The position numbers were made by a program, and so were the translations under genes. Below are positions 8,904 through 16,517 of a stretch of 64,000 nt of DNA, piece by piece (position 1 is the first letter of the stretch; the number at the start of each line of letters is the position of its first letter). The stretch spans positions 299,694 through 363,693 of the forward strand of contig CAZIFB010000002.1 of the NCBI GenBank assembly GCA_964538915.1. Direction: 5' to 3'. The notes beneath the pieces were generated by a model. It was given only the letters and a program-made list of their open reading frames with translations. It was not told the DNA's origin and did not search any database. This DNA comes from JAEUHQ01 sp964538915. Lineage in GTDB: Bacteria; Planctomycetota; UBA1135; UBA2386.

Positions 8904-9512
8904 TCAGCGGCGAGGCTCGCCGAGCAAGGTGTCGAAGACGAACGCCTGGAAGTCGTCCAGGGCGGCGATGCTGCGGTCGATCTGCATGCGGATCGCAGCA
9001 CCTTCCCACAGCATCACGAGCACATTCGCCAAGCGGTCGGCGTCGTGCTTTCGGTCGATCTCACCGGCGTTCTGGCCTTCGCGAATGACCTGAGCCAGCA
9101 GAGCGCTCCACTGCTGGTAGCAGCACCGAACCGCGGCGTGCACCGGCTCGCTCAGGCTGGCGGTCTCGAGAGCCAACTTCGGGATCAGGCACTCGACCGT
9201 CGGGCCGTTCGCGGCGCACTCGGCTCGTGCTTCCGCGAACATCTTGCGCAGGCGCTGCACCGGGGTCATGCGGCGGTCGCTCAGCAGCGGCTTCACTTCG
9301 GCGAGGTGTTCGTCCCGAGCGCGCTCGATCAGGGCCACCCCGAACTCCTCCTTGGAGGCGAAGTAGTGGTAGAACGAGCCCTTCGGAACCCCTGCTGATT
9401 GAAGGACTTCAGCGATACCGCACCCATTGAATCCCTTCTTTCCGAACAGCTCGGCGCCCGCCGTGAGGAGGCGATCGCGGGTGTCGAGGTCGCGGGGTGG
9501 GTCGAGGGTCAT
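8904..9512 (-). CDS. TetR/AcrR family repressor of the RND operon
   Basis: 202 residues from the ATG at 9512; the frame is open upstream, but the added residues would cover the operator. A TetR N-terminal DNA-binding domain is clear: RDRLLTAGAELFGKKGFNG, then GIAEVLQSAGVPKGSFYHYF and KEEFGVALIERA. The helical C-terminal ligand domain contains several cysteines (ECAANGPTVECLIPKLA, CCYQQW), which could sense electrophiles as in NemR, although that is inference. It lies upstream of the MFP-pump-channel genes in the same orientation, with matching operator-like sites before itself and before the MFP gene, consistent with autoregulation and local repression. Confidence 0.9.
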   Translation of the reverse strand: MTLDPPRDLDTRDRLLTAGAELFGKKGFNGCGIAEVLQSAGVPKGSFYHYFASKEEFGVALIERARDEHLAEVKPLLSDRRMTPVQRLRKMFAEARAECAANGPTVECLIPKLALETASLSEPVHAAVRCCYQQWSALLAQVIREGQNAGEIDRKHDADRLANVLVMLWEGAAIRMQIDRSIAALDDFQAFVFDTLLGEPRR

Positions 9513-9527
9513 GGGTGGCGGCCGGAA

Positions 9528-9543
9528 TAGACCGGTCAGTCTA
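9528..9543. promoter_or_regulatory. Putative TetR autoregulatory operator
   Basis: TAGACCGGTCAGTCTA begins 15 bp upstream of the tetR start. TAGAC and GTCTA form an inverted repeat around CGGTCA, and the first ten bases are identical to the site before the efflux operon. Position and sharing support an operator; the contacted bases are not known. Confidence 0.65.
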
Positions 9544-9612
9544 ATACCGCCGCCGCGGTCACGTCGCAAGTCCGTCCTGCCATGTTCTTCCGGCGACGCT
9601 GCGCCGCGGCGA

Positions 9613-10917
9613 TCAACCGACGGTGCGATCGAGCAGAAGCCGCACGCCGCTCGCCTGGAACCGGGTGTCCGCAGGCCAGAAGTTGCGGTACTGCGCGCGC
9701 GCCTGGCTGCGCGGAGTGGCGAACGAGCCGCCCCGGAGCACTCGCTGGTTGTCCATGAACTTGCCGTTGTACTCCATCAGGGCACCGGGGAACGGACGGT
9801 AGCCGGGATACGGCTCGTAGTGGCTCTGCGTCCACTCCCAGGTGTCGCCGGCGAGTTGCCGCACGCCGTGCCGCGACGCGGCAGGCGCCGCATCGAGTAC
9901 GCCGGACATCGGCTCGTCGTCGAGCAGGTTTCCCCCGCGCTGGTCGAAGCCCGACACGCGCGCCGCATGTTCCCATTCGCACTCGCGCGGCAGGCGGGCG
10001 TGCCTCCAAGCGGCGAACTGCTCGCCGTACCAGCGTGCGAATGCGTCGGCTTCGTAGAACGACACGTGGCAAACCGGTGCATCCGGTTCGACGGGAACGA
10101 GCCCGCGCAGCGTGAATCGCCGCCATTCCCCACCGTCGTGTTGCCAATAGAGCGGCGCTTGCCACCCGTGCTGCTGCACCGCTGCCCAGCCGTTCGACAG
10201 CCACAGCAGGGGATGCCGGTAGCCACCGTCGTCCACGAACGCGAGCCATTCGGCGTTGGTCACGAGCCGGTCCCCGAGTGCGAAGTCGGGCACCAGGATC
10301 CGGTGCGCGGGCAGTTCGTTGTCCCAGCAGAATCCTTCGCCGTCGTGTCCCAGCGTCTGTGGGCCGCCGCGGTGATCGACCGCGCGCATCGGCGACGACT
10401 CGGCAGATGGATGCCGCGCGGGCGGTGCATAGGCGCGGCGAAGAGGTTCGGGCGCCGACCAGCGGATGTGCAGGATCTCGGTCAAGAACAGCTCCTGATG
10501 CTGCTCTTCGTGTTCGAGTCCGATCACCACTGCGTCGTGCAGCGCGGCGAACTTGGCGCTGTCGGCAGAGCGGAGCAACGCGATCGTCGCGTCGTCGACC
10601 GCAGACCGGTACTCGCGCACGTCGGCAGTGGACGGTTGCGCGACGCGCCCGCGCATCGGTCGGGGCAGGCGTGGCCCGAGTCCCTCGTAGTAGCTGTTCA
10701 GCGCGTAGTCGAATCCGGGGAAGTCGTCGAACGCGGCGCCGTTCGGCCGCAGCACGTTCGCGGCGAAGAACCAGCTCGTGTGGCCGAGGTTCCACCACGG
10801 CGGGCTCACGTCGGGCATCGACTGGACGCGGAAGTCCTCCGCGGCGAGGGGGGACATCAGGCGTTCGCTGCGGGCGCGCACCGCGAGGAATCGCGCCAGG
10901 AGGGCGTTTCGCTCCAT
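9613..10917 (-). CDS. egtB: EgtB-type iron-dependent sulfoxide synthase
   Basis: 434 residues with a DinB-like N-terminal domain and a C-terminal formylglycine-generating-enzyme-like (C-type lectin fold) domain. The three iron ligands are recognisable: His46 in NLGHTSWFF and His136/His140 in GLEHEEQHQEL. The C-terminal domain has the usual DTWEWTQSHYEPYPGYRPFP and RVLRGGSFATPRSQARAQYR motifs. EgtB joins trimethylhistidine (hercynine) and a thiol donor using O2, the key step to ergothioneine. The methyltransferase egtD is not next to it and no senB-like gene is present. Function could therefore depend on a distant egtD, or the enzyme could be a selenoneine/ovothiol-type relative. Confidence 0.88.
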   Translation of the reverse strand: MERNALLARFLAVRARSERLMSPLAAEDFRVQSMPDVSPPWWNLGHTSWFFAANVLRPNGAAFDDFPGFDYALNSYYEGLGPRLPRPMRGRVAQPSTADVREYRSAVDDATIALLRSADSAKFAALHDAVVIGLEHEEQHQELFLTEILHIRWSAPEPLRRAYAPPARHPSAESSPMRAVDHRGGPQTLGHDGEGFCWDNELPAHRILVPDFALGDRLVTNAEWLAFVDDGGYRHPLLWLSNGWAAVQQHGWQAPLYWQHDGGEWRRFTLRGLVPVEPDAPVCHVSFYEADAFARWYGEQFAAWRHARLPRECEWEHAARVSGFDQRGGNLLDDEPMSGVLDAAPAASRHGVRQLAGDTWEWTQSHYEPYPGYRPFPGALMEYNGKFMDNQRVLRGGSFATPRSQARAQYRNFWPADTRFQASGVRLLLDRTVG

Positions 10918-11041
10918 CCGCGGATGCTACGGGAGCGGCGCGCGGTTCCACCATGGCGGCGGACACCGTTCCGCGCGTCCCGGTGTGGGACGGTGCGGGG
11001 CGGGTGCCTACAGGCCGTGCGATCCCGACCGATACCGGCGC

Positions 11042-11320
11042 GTGGATTTCGGGCCGATCCTGTTGGTCATGAGTGCGGGGCTGCTGCCAGTGGGGCTCGT
11101 GCGTGCGCTGCACGGGCGACGCAACATCGCGATGCTCGCGCTCGCGCTCGCGTTCGGCTGGTTCTTCCTGAGCGGTTGCTACTTCGCCGTCTTCCTGCAA
11201 CTGGGGGGCGACGACGCGGCGTGGCTGCTCGGCGTCGGCGCACTTCTCGCGGCCGTCGCCGTCACGTGGACGCTGCGCCGCAGCCGGACCGCGATCTCGT
11301 CGGCGCGACGCGCGGCGTGA
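11042..11320 (+). CDS. Small membrane protein of unknown function
   Basis: 92 residues from a GTG at 11042, or 83 from the ATG at 11069; neither has a strong ribosome binding site. Three hydrophobic segments are visible (PILLVMSAGLLPVGLVRAL, AMLALALAFGWFFLSGCYF, AAWLLGVGALLAAVAVTW), with a basic C-terminal tail. No family is recognised. The upstream frame is Arg-rich and looks non-coding. Its stop codon directly abuts the stop of the convergent peroxiredoxin gene. The membrane-like composition on one strand supports a real gene, but this is not certain. Confidence 0.5.
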   Translation: MDFGPILLVMSAGLLPVGLVRALHGRRNIAMLALALAFGWFFLSGCYFAVFLQLGGDDAAWLLGVGALLAAVAVTWTLRRSRTAISSARRAA

Positions 11321-11860
11321 TCACTTCGCTGGTTTGCGAGCAGCCTTCTTCGCAGCCTTCTTCACGGCCTTCTTCTTCGCTGCGGCCGGTGCACCGCCGC
11401 GCAGTTCGACGAGTTTCGCGCGCACGTGGTCGGCGTGGCCGGCGGCCTTCACCTTCGCCCAGTGGTGCGCGACCGTGCCGTCCGGCGCGATCAGGACCGT
11501 CGACCGGATGACGCCGATCGTCTCCTTGCCGTAGAGCACCTTCTTGCCGTAGGCGCCGTAGGCCTTCATCACCTTCTTGTCGGCGTCGGTGAGCAGCCGG
11601 ATGCCGAGGGAGTGCTTGGCGATGAACTTCTGGTGCGCGTTTCCGCTGTCCGCGCTGCAGCCGAAGACCTCCGCGTCGAGACCGCGGAACTCGGAGTTCG
11701 CCGCGGTGAACTCGCAAGCCTCGACCGTGCAGCCGGGCGTGTCGTCACGTGGGTAGAAGTAGAGGATGACCCAGCGGCCGACCAGGTCGCGCAGCGACAC
11801 GGTCTTGCCGTCCTGGTCGGGAAGTTGGAACGCCGGGGCAGGCTTGCCGATCGAGACCAT
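11321..11860 (-). CDS. bcp: Thioredoxin-dependent peroxiredoxin, Bcp/PrxQ family
   Basis: 179 residues from the ATG at 11860 (MVSIGKPAPAFQLPDQDG). The thioredoxin fold carries YPRDDTPGCTVEACEF, in which the first cysteine is peroxidatic and the second, five residues later, is the resolving cysteine of the E. coli Bcp type. It reduces hydroperoxides using thioredoxin. Unusually, after the fold ends (about residue 158) there is a Lys/Ala tail, KKKAVKKAAKKAARKPAK, not typical of the family and resembling histone-H1-like DNA-binding tails. The tail could tether the enzyme to DNA. Convergent with the small membrane protein gene. Confidence 0.93.
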   Translation of the reverse strand: MVSIGKPAPAFQLPDQDGKTVSLRDLVGRWVILYFYPRDDTPGCTVEACEFTAANSEFRGLDAEVFGCSADSGNAHQKFIAKHSLGIRLLTDADKKVMKAYGAYGKKVLYGKETIGVIRSTVLIAPDGTVAHHWAKVKAAGHADHVRAKLVELRGGAPAAAKKKAVKKAAKKAARKPAK

Positions 11861-12009
11861 GCAGCGATGATCCGGCAGCCGAGGGCGGAAGCAAGGCCGC
11901 GCGTCGTCGCATGGACGTGACACACCGCGCATGAGGATTTGGGTGCGGTGGTCGCGGCGGCCTTCTACTCTGCGGCCGTGGTGACCGGCGACGAACGGAC
12001 AACGCGGCG

Positions 12010-12774
12010 ATGATCCTCGTCACCGGCATGATGCGCTCCGGCACGTCGCTGGTCTGTCAGGTCCTCACGAAGCTCGGGCAGTCGTTCGGCGACCCGAGTG
12101 CGATGATCCCGGCCGATCGGTGGAACGCCGGCGGCTACTTCGAAGTGCGCGAAGTGATGGACGTGAACAGCCGTATCGTCACGGGCATCTCGCGCACCGC
12201 GTCGCCGTTCCATGCCTGGGCCGCGAAGGTCGCCTACGTCGCGATGCCGTCCGTGCGGTCCTTGCCGCGCCGCGCCGGGCGGCACCGCGCGACCATCGAG
12301 GACCTCGGCCGCCGCTACCGCGGCGCCGTGCTCAAGGACCCGCGCTTCTGCCTCACGATGCGCTTCTGGCGGGAGTGGGCGGAGGTCGACCGCATCGTGG
12401 TGTGCATCCGCCATCCCGCGTCGGTGCTGCATTCGCTGTCCCGTCGCCATTCGCTGCCGAGGTGGCTCAGCGCGCGCTTCTACGCCTGGCACGTGAACGC
12501 GCTCGTCGACCAGCTGCCATCGGCTTCGGTCGTGTTCCTCGACGTGGACCGTCTGGTCGACGGGGCCGGGGACGAATTGGAGGCGCTGCGGCGCGGCATC
12601 GGCGCGAGCACGCCGGCGTCCGTGAACATCCTCGACGACGTCGTCGACCCCGATGCGTTCACGCGCGTCGATGGCGACGCGACGGCGTGTCCGGAGATCG
12701 CGGTGGCGGCATGGCAGCGTTTGCGTGCACTCGCTGCTGCATCGCGCGCGGGGTCCGCTGGCGGAGCGGTTTGA
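12010..12774 (+). CDS. Sulfotransferase-family protein
   Basis: 254 residues. The N-terminus MILVTGMMRSGTSLVCQVL is the 5'-phosphosulfate loop of sulfotransferases that use PAPS. The 3'-phosphate site is represented by IVVCIRHPASVLHSLSRRH near residue 137. Family members transfer sulfate to sugars, lipids or proteins; the acceptor cannot be predicted. Only 2 bp separate its stop from the start of the GT-C glycosyltransferase gene, so the two are translationally linked and may both modify surface glycans. The ATG at 12010 is the natural start because the loop begins at once. Confidence 0.8.
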   Translation: MILVTGMMRSGTSLVCQVLTKLGQSFGDPSAMIPADRWNAGGYFEVREVMDVNSRIVTGISRTASPFHAWAAKVAYVAMPSVRSLPRRAGRHRATIEDLGRRYRGAVLKDPRFCLTMRFWREWAEVDRIVVCIRHPASVLHSLSRRHSLPRWLSARFYAWHVNALVDQLPSASVVFLDVDRLVDGAGDELEALRRGIGASTPASVNILDDVVDPDAFTRVDGDATACPEIAVAAWQRLRALAAASRAGSAGGAV

Positions 12775-12776
12775 GC

Positions 12777-14411
12777 ATGCGTCTTCCGACCGCGTTCGAC
12801 CTGGACCGACGGGTGGTGCGGCGATCCTTCGCCATCGCCTTCGCCCTGCTGGCGTTCGTCGTGCGGCTCGTCGGCATAGGCAGTCAGCCGCTCTGGTTCG
12901 ACGAGGCGATGACGCTGCACATCGCGCACCAGCCGGGCGGTCTCGGCCTCGTGCACAACACGCCGCCACTCTACTACGTGGCGCTCGACGTTTGGACGCG
13001 GGTGTTCGGCGTAGAGCCGACGGGGCTGCGGTCGTTCTCCGCGGTGTGCGGCGCACTGTTCGTGTGGGCGTCGTTCCACGCCGCACGAGTCATGTTCGGC
13101 AACGGCGCTGCGTTCGCTGCCGCGACGTTCGCGCTCGTCGCTCCGCTGCACCTGTACTACTCGCAGGAGGCGCGCGCCTACTCGCTGCTGCTCGCCCTGC
13201 TGATGGTCGTGCAGTGGGCGGCGTGGCTCGTGCGGGAACGTGTGCGAGCCGGCGCGGTGGTGGCGCTGTGCGCCGGCTCGATCGCCGCGCTCTACACGCA
13301 CTTCCTCGCCTCGATCCCTCTGGCGTTCACCTTCGCGACGGCTGCGTGGTCCGCATGGCGCGGCGGTCGCCGCGAGTGCCTGCGATCGATCGTCGTCGCC
13401 GGCGTGGTTGCGGTGGCGTCGCTGTTGCCGTGGCTCTGGTGGTGGAAGCGGCACACACCGTTCCACGCGAGCGACATGCAGTGGCTCGCGATGCTGTGGC
13501 GCGAGTCCTCGGGTGTCGACCTGCTCTCGGCGTCGGCCGAACTGCTCGTGTTGGGTGGCCAGCAGGGATCCCCGCTCTTCCTGAAGCAGTTCTCGACCAT
13601 GGCGTTTCCGCCGGTGTTGCGGCTGGTCGGACTCGTCGCGTTCGTGGTGCTGCTCGGCGTCGCAGCGGTGCGTCTTCACGCTTCGGGCCCACCGCTGCGT
13701 CGCGTGTTCGCGCACTGTGGCTTCGCGACCGTCGCGCCGATCGCCGTCCTGTTCGCCGCTTCGTTCGTGCATCCGACGTACGCGCCGGGGCGCTACGACC
13801 TGGTTGCGTTCCCCGCGCTCACGCTCCTCGTCGGGTGCTCTTGTGCCGTGGTGTTCGCGACCCCACGGCGGTGGGCGCACGCTGTGTGGCTCGCCGCGCT
13901 GGCGGCCTTCGTCGTGGCTGCGGCGGCGAAGGACCGGGACTATCTGACCGCACCCGCCGCGGTCGATCCGTTCCGCTCCGTCGCGGCCCAGCTCGCGGAA
14001 CAGGTGCGGCCGGAGGACGCGGTCGTGTTGTGTGGCAACACCGGTGTGCCGGTGCTCGCGCACCTGGCGCAGCGCGGCTTCCAATGGCACGAACGGAGTT
14101 GTCGCGCGTCGGACGGCCGGAGCTTCGTTTGCCGGCTCCTGCCGCCGTCGCTCGAGGAGGCGCCGGCGACCGCGAGCCGCTACCTGCAGGCGCTCGAAGA
14201 TGGGTCGATGCCGGGCTCCCTCGCCGCGATGGCGACGGAAGGGCCGGCTCCGTCGATCTGGCTCGTGCTCGGCGAGGAGCTGCGCACGGGCGGCCGCGAT
14301 CCCGCGATGGACGCCGTCGGTCGACAACTCGTAGCCGCCCTCCACCAGGGCGGCTACGCGGACGACGGCGGCGAGCCCGCTCTCGGCATCCTGCACTTCC
14401 GGCGACGCTGA
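12777..14411 (+). CDS. GT-C fold membrane glycosyltransferase (GT39/ArnT-like)
   Basis: 544 residues with about ten hydrophobic segments. The catalytic-type acidic pair after helix 1 is seen in SQPLWFDEAMTLHIA (Asp42/Glu43), followed by NTPPLYYVALDVW and LHLYYSQEARAYSLLLAL, all typical of polyprenyl-phosphate-sugar-dependent transferases (GT39/GT83, DUF2723-like). These enzymes face the periplasm and glycosylate proteins or lipids. A soluble C-terminal region of about 140 residues follows the last helix. Directly downstream of the sulfotransferase (2-bp gap). A 6-bp hairpin (CGTCCC/GGGACG, 14423-14437) lies 11 bp after the stop and may end transcription. Confidence 0.83.
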   Translation: MRLPTAFDLDRRVVRRSFAIAFALLAFVVRLVGIGSQPLWFDEAMTLHIAHQPGGLGLVHNTPPLYYVALDVWTRVFGVEPTGLRSFSAVCGALFVWASFHAARVMFGNGAAFAAATFALVAPLHLYYSQEARAYSLLLALLMVVQWAAWLVRERVRAGAVVALCAGSIAALYTHFLASIPLAFTFATAAWSAWRGGRRECLRSIVVAGVVAVASLLPWLWWWKRHTPFHASDMQWLAMLWRESSGVDLLSASAELLVLGGQQGSPLFLKQFSTMAFPPVLRLVGLVAFVVLLGVAAVRLHASGPPLRRVFAHCGFATVAPIAVLFAASFVHPTYAPGRYDLVAFPALTLLVGCSCAVVFATPRRWAHAVWLAALAAFVVAAAAKDRDYLTAPAAVDPFRSVAAQLAEQVRPEDAVVLCGNTGVPVLAHLAQRGFQWHERSCRASDGRSFVCRLLPPSLEEAPATASRYLQALEDGSMPGSLAAMATEGPAPSIWLVLGEELRTGGRDPAMDAVGRQLVAALHQGGYADDGGEPALGILHFRRR

Positions 14412-14515
14412 TTCGACGCGGGCGTCCCGTCGGGACGTGCGCCGGTTCGCGCGGTCCGGTCGATGCCACGCTTTTTCCTGCCACGCGGCAGTCGACCGGT
14501 CGTTGCCGTCCCTCC

Positions 14516-15991
14516 ATGTTCGAAGCGCTGAACGCGGCCTCTCCTGCCAACAAGTACCAGCTCGGCTGGGTCGAGCTGGCTCCGGTGCAGTTCCAGGCGG
14601 AAGTGCCGAAGTGGCTCGCGCAGCTCGGCAAGAGCGCACTGACGGGCGGGCCGCAGCAGGCCCAGCGCGTCGCGCTGGTCGACGAGTTCGCGCGCCTGCT
14701 GCAGATCCAGAAGCAGATCCTGCAGAAACAGGGCGGCGCGAACGCCGCGGTGGACGTCGGGCGCGCGGACGAGAACGTGCGCTGGTTCGGCGAGGTCGTG
14801 AAGAAGAAGTTCGGCGCGGCACCGAAGACTCCGGCGCCGGAAACGGGCCTGCAGCCGCTGCTCGACCGCAACGACCTGCTCGCGGGCAAGCTGGCGGTGC
14901 TCGACGAGAAGCTGCAGCTCGTCAACTACTGGCTGCGCGGCGTGAAGACGTTCCCCGAGCACCAGCAGGGCCAGTCGCTCCTGTTCCAGTACCTCGGCAA
15001 CGCGCCGAACGCGAAGGTGCGCCTCATCCTCGAGGTGTTGTGCGCGGACGCCGGCAAAGCCGTGTCGTTCAAGGAGCCCGGGCCGTTCAAGACGTCGTAC
15101 GGGTTCGACAAGGGGCTCGTCGCGGAACGGAAGAAGGAAGTCGCATGGACCGACGAGCGCTTCAAGAAGGCCGTCAAGGGCGAGCTCGGCGCCGGGTACG
15201 GCGTGCAGGCGAAGGGGCAGTGCGAACTCGAGTTCTCCGGCTTCAAGGCAAAGCTCGAGGGCGAAGCGTGGGCCGGTGTGCGCGCGAAGATGGAAGGCGA
15301 GGCCGGCTTCGGCGCAGGCAGTGGTGCCTTCGCGAAGGGCTCCGTCGAGGCGGAGATCGGCATCAAGCTGAAGGGTGTCGCGTCGATCGACTGTGCCGAC
15401 GTGTTCCTGTGTGAAGTGAGCGCCGAGGCGTTCGCCGGTGCGATGGCCAAGGGCGAAGTCGAGGTCACCGTGACCGTGGGGCAGGTGACCGTGAAGGCTT
15501 CGGCGGAGGCGTTCGCCGGCGCACGACTCGTCGGCGAGGCGAAGGCGACGCTGCGGCTGCAGGGCTACGACCTCTTGAAGGCCGAGGCGAAGGGCGCACT
15601 GACAGCCGGCGTCGGCGGCAAGGCCGAGTTCGAACTCCAGTGTTCGCTCTTCAGCGGCAGCAGCCTCAAGGTCGAGGCCGGCGCGACACTCGGCGTCGGT
15701 GCCGAGGGCGGCACGAAGTTCACGGTCTACGCGGGCAACATCGCGCCGGCGCTCGCGGCGCTCTACTACTCGGTGCACCTCGGCCTGCTCGGCCAGAAGA
15801 AGGAGAAGTACGTCTGGAAGACCTACTTCCGCGAACTCGAGCAGAACGAGCGACTCTTCGAGAAGGCGCGCGGCGTGATCGAGGAGCAGATGAAGACGCT
15901 GATCCTCGAACGCAACCGCCTGTTCACCGAGTTCTCGGCGTGGAAGCAGCTCGAAGGACTCGCGACCTTCCGGCGCACCGGCGTGGTCTGA
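14516..15991 (+). CDS. Unknown protein with a Gly/Ala-rich beta-repeat core between helical ends
   Basis: 491 residues, no signal peptide, no family recognised. Residues 1-220 look alpha-helical and charged (DEFARLLQIQKQILQKQ; LAGKLAVLDEKLQLVNYWL). Residues about 221-405 contain imperfect repeats around A-E-A-x-A-G-x-x-A-x-G-E, such as KLEGEAWAGVRAKMEGEA, VSAEAFAGAMAKGEVEVT, KASAEAFAGARLVGEAKA and KAEAKGALTAGVGGKAEF, with alternating small and charged residues typical of beta hairpins. The last 80 residues are helical again (ELEQNERLFEKARGVIEEQM). The repeats resemble glycine-rich regions seen in secreted or pore-forming polymorphic proteins, but no function can be claimed. Convergent with the YjbR-type gene. 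Confidence 0.8.
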   Translation: MFEALNAASPANKYQLGWVELAPVQFQAEVPKWLAQLGKSALTGGPQQAQRVALVDEFARLLQIQKQILQKQGGANAAVDVGRADENVRWFGEVVKKKFGAAPKTPAPETGLQPLLDRNDLLAGKLAVLDEKLQLVNYWLRGVKTFPEHQQGQSLLFQYLGNAPNAKVRLILEVLCADAGKAVSFKEPGPFKTSYGFDKGLVAERKKEVAWTDERFKKAVKGELGAGYGVQAKGQCELEFSGFKAKLEGEAWAGVRAKMEGEAGFGAGSGAFAKGSVEAEIGIKLKGVASIDCADVFLCEVSAEAFAGAMAKGEVEVTVTVGQVTVKASAEAFAGARLVGEAKATLRLQGYDLLKAEAKGALTAGVGGKAEFELQCSLFSGSSLKVEAGATLGVGAEGGTKFTVYAGNIAPALAALYYSVHLGLLGQKKEKYVWKTYFRELEQNERLFEKARGVIEEQMKTLILERNRLFTEFSAWKQLEGLATFRRTGVV

Positions 15992-16001
15992 ATCGCCGCT
16001 G

Positions 16002-16469
16002 CTACCGCGCCTTGCCGCGCGACGGCTTCTTCGTCGTTCGCGACGGCTTCTTCGCCGACTTCGCCCGCCGCGGCGCCGGGGCCGAACCGCCGCCGTCGAA
16101 CTGCGCGAGCAGTTTCTTCGGCGCCTGCGCGCGGTAGCTCTCGTCGAGCCACACTTCGAGCTGCGCCATCGGCGGCAGCGGCGCCGAGTCGAACGACATC
16201 GACACCCAGCCGCTCTTGCCGACGCCGTACGGCGTCGGCTGTGCTCCCGGCAGCGACAACGCGAGCGGGTGCGACTCGGGCAGCTTCAGCGACAGCCCGG
16301 GCGGGTCGCCGGGAGCGCTGAGGTACGCGAACGTCTTGTCGTTCACCGCGAGGTCCATGTGCCCGGGCCACGGGCTCTTCAGGTGGGCGCCGGGGTAGCG
16401 GCGCAGGCCGAGTTCGCGCAGATGCGCGATCGCAGCAGCCGCGGGAGTCGTTCGCTTCGTGGAGGCCAT
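16002..16469 (-). CDS. MmcQ/YjbR-family protein with basic tail
   Basis: 155 residues. The fold-defining sequence is present: HLRELGLRRYPGAHLKSPWP, VNDKTFAYLSAPGDPPGLSL, then PYGVGKSGWVSMSF and LEVWLDESYRAQAPKKLLAQ. YjbR proteins have a cyclophilin-like DNA-binding-type (CyaY-like) fold and unknown role. After residue about 130 there is a Lys/Arg/Ser tail with two copies of KKPSR, encoded by an imperfect direct repeat (around 16020-16055), again suggesting nucleic-acid contact. Stop codon lies 10 bp from the convergent repeat-protein gene. Confidence 0.85.
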   Translation of the reverse strand: MASTKRTTPAAAAIAHLRELGLRRYPGAHLKSPWPGHMDLAVNDKTFAYLSAPGDPPGLSLKLPESHPLALSLPGAQPTPYGVGKSGWVSMSFDSAPLPPMAQLEVWLDESYRAQAPKKLLAQFDGGGSAPAPRRAKSAKKPSRTTKKPSRGKAR

Positions 16470-16517
16470 GCGGCAAGCCTAGCGGAGCAGGCCGACGAGA
16501 TCGGTCGGCGATGTCGT

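Noticed and set aside
12480..14822. 780-residue minus-strand frame opposite the glycosyltransferase gene
   Set aside because: Ser/Arg-rich translation without any recognisable motif; spans three real features on the other strand.
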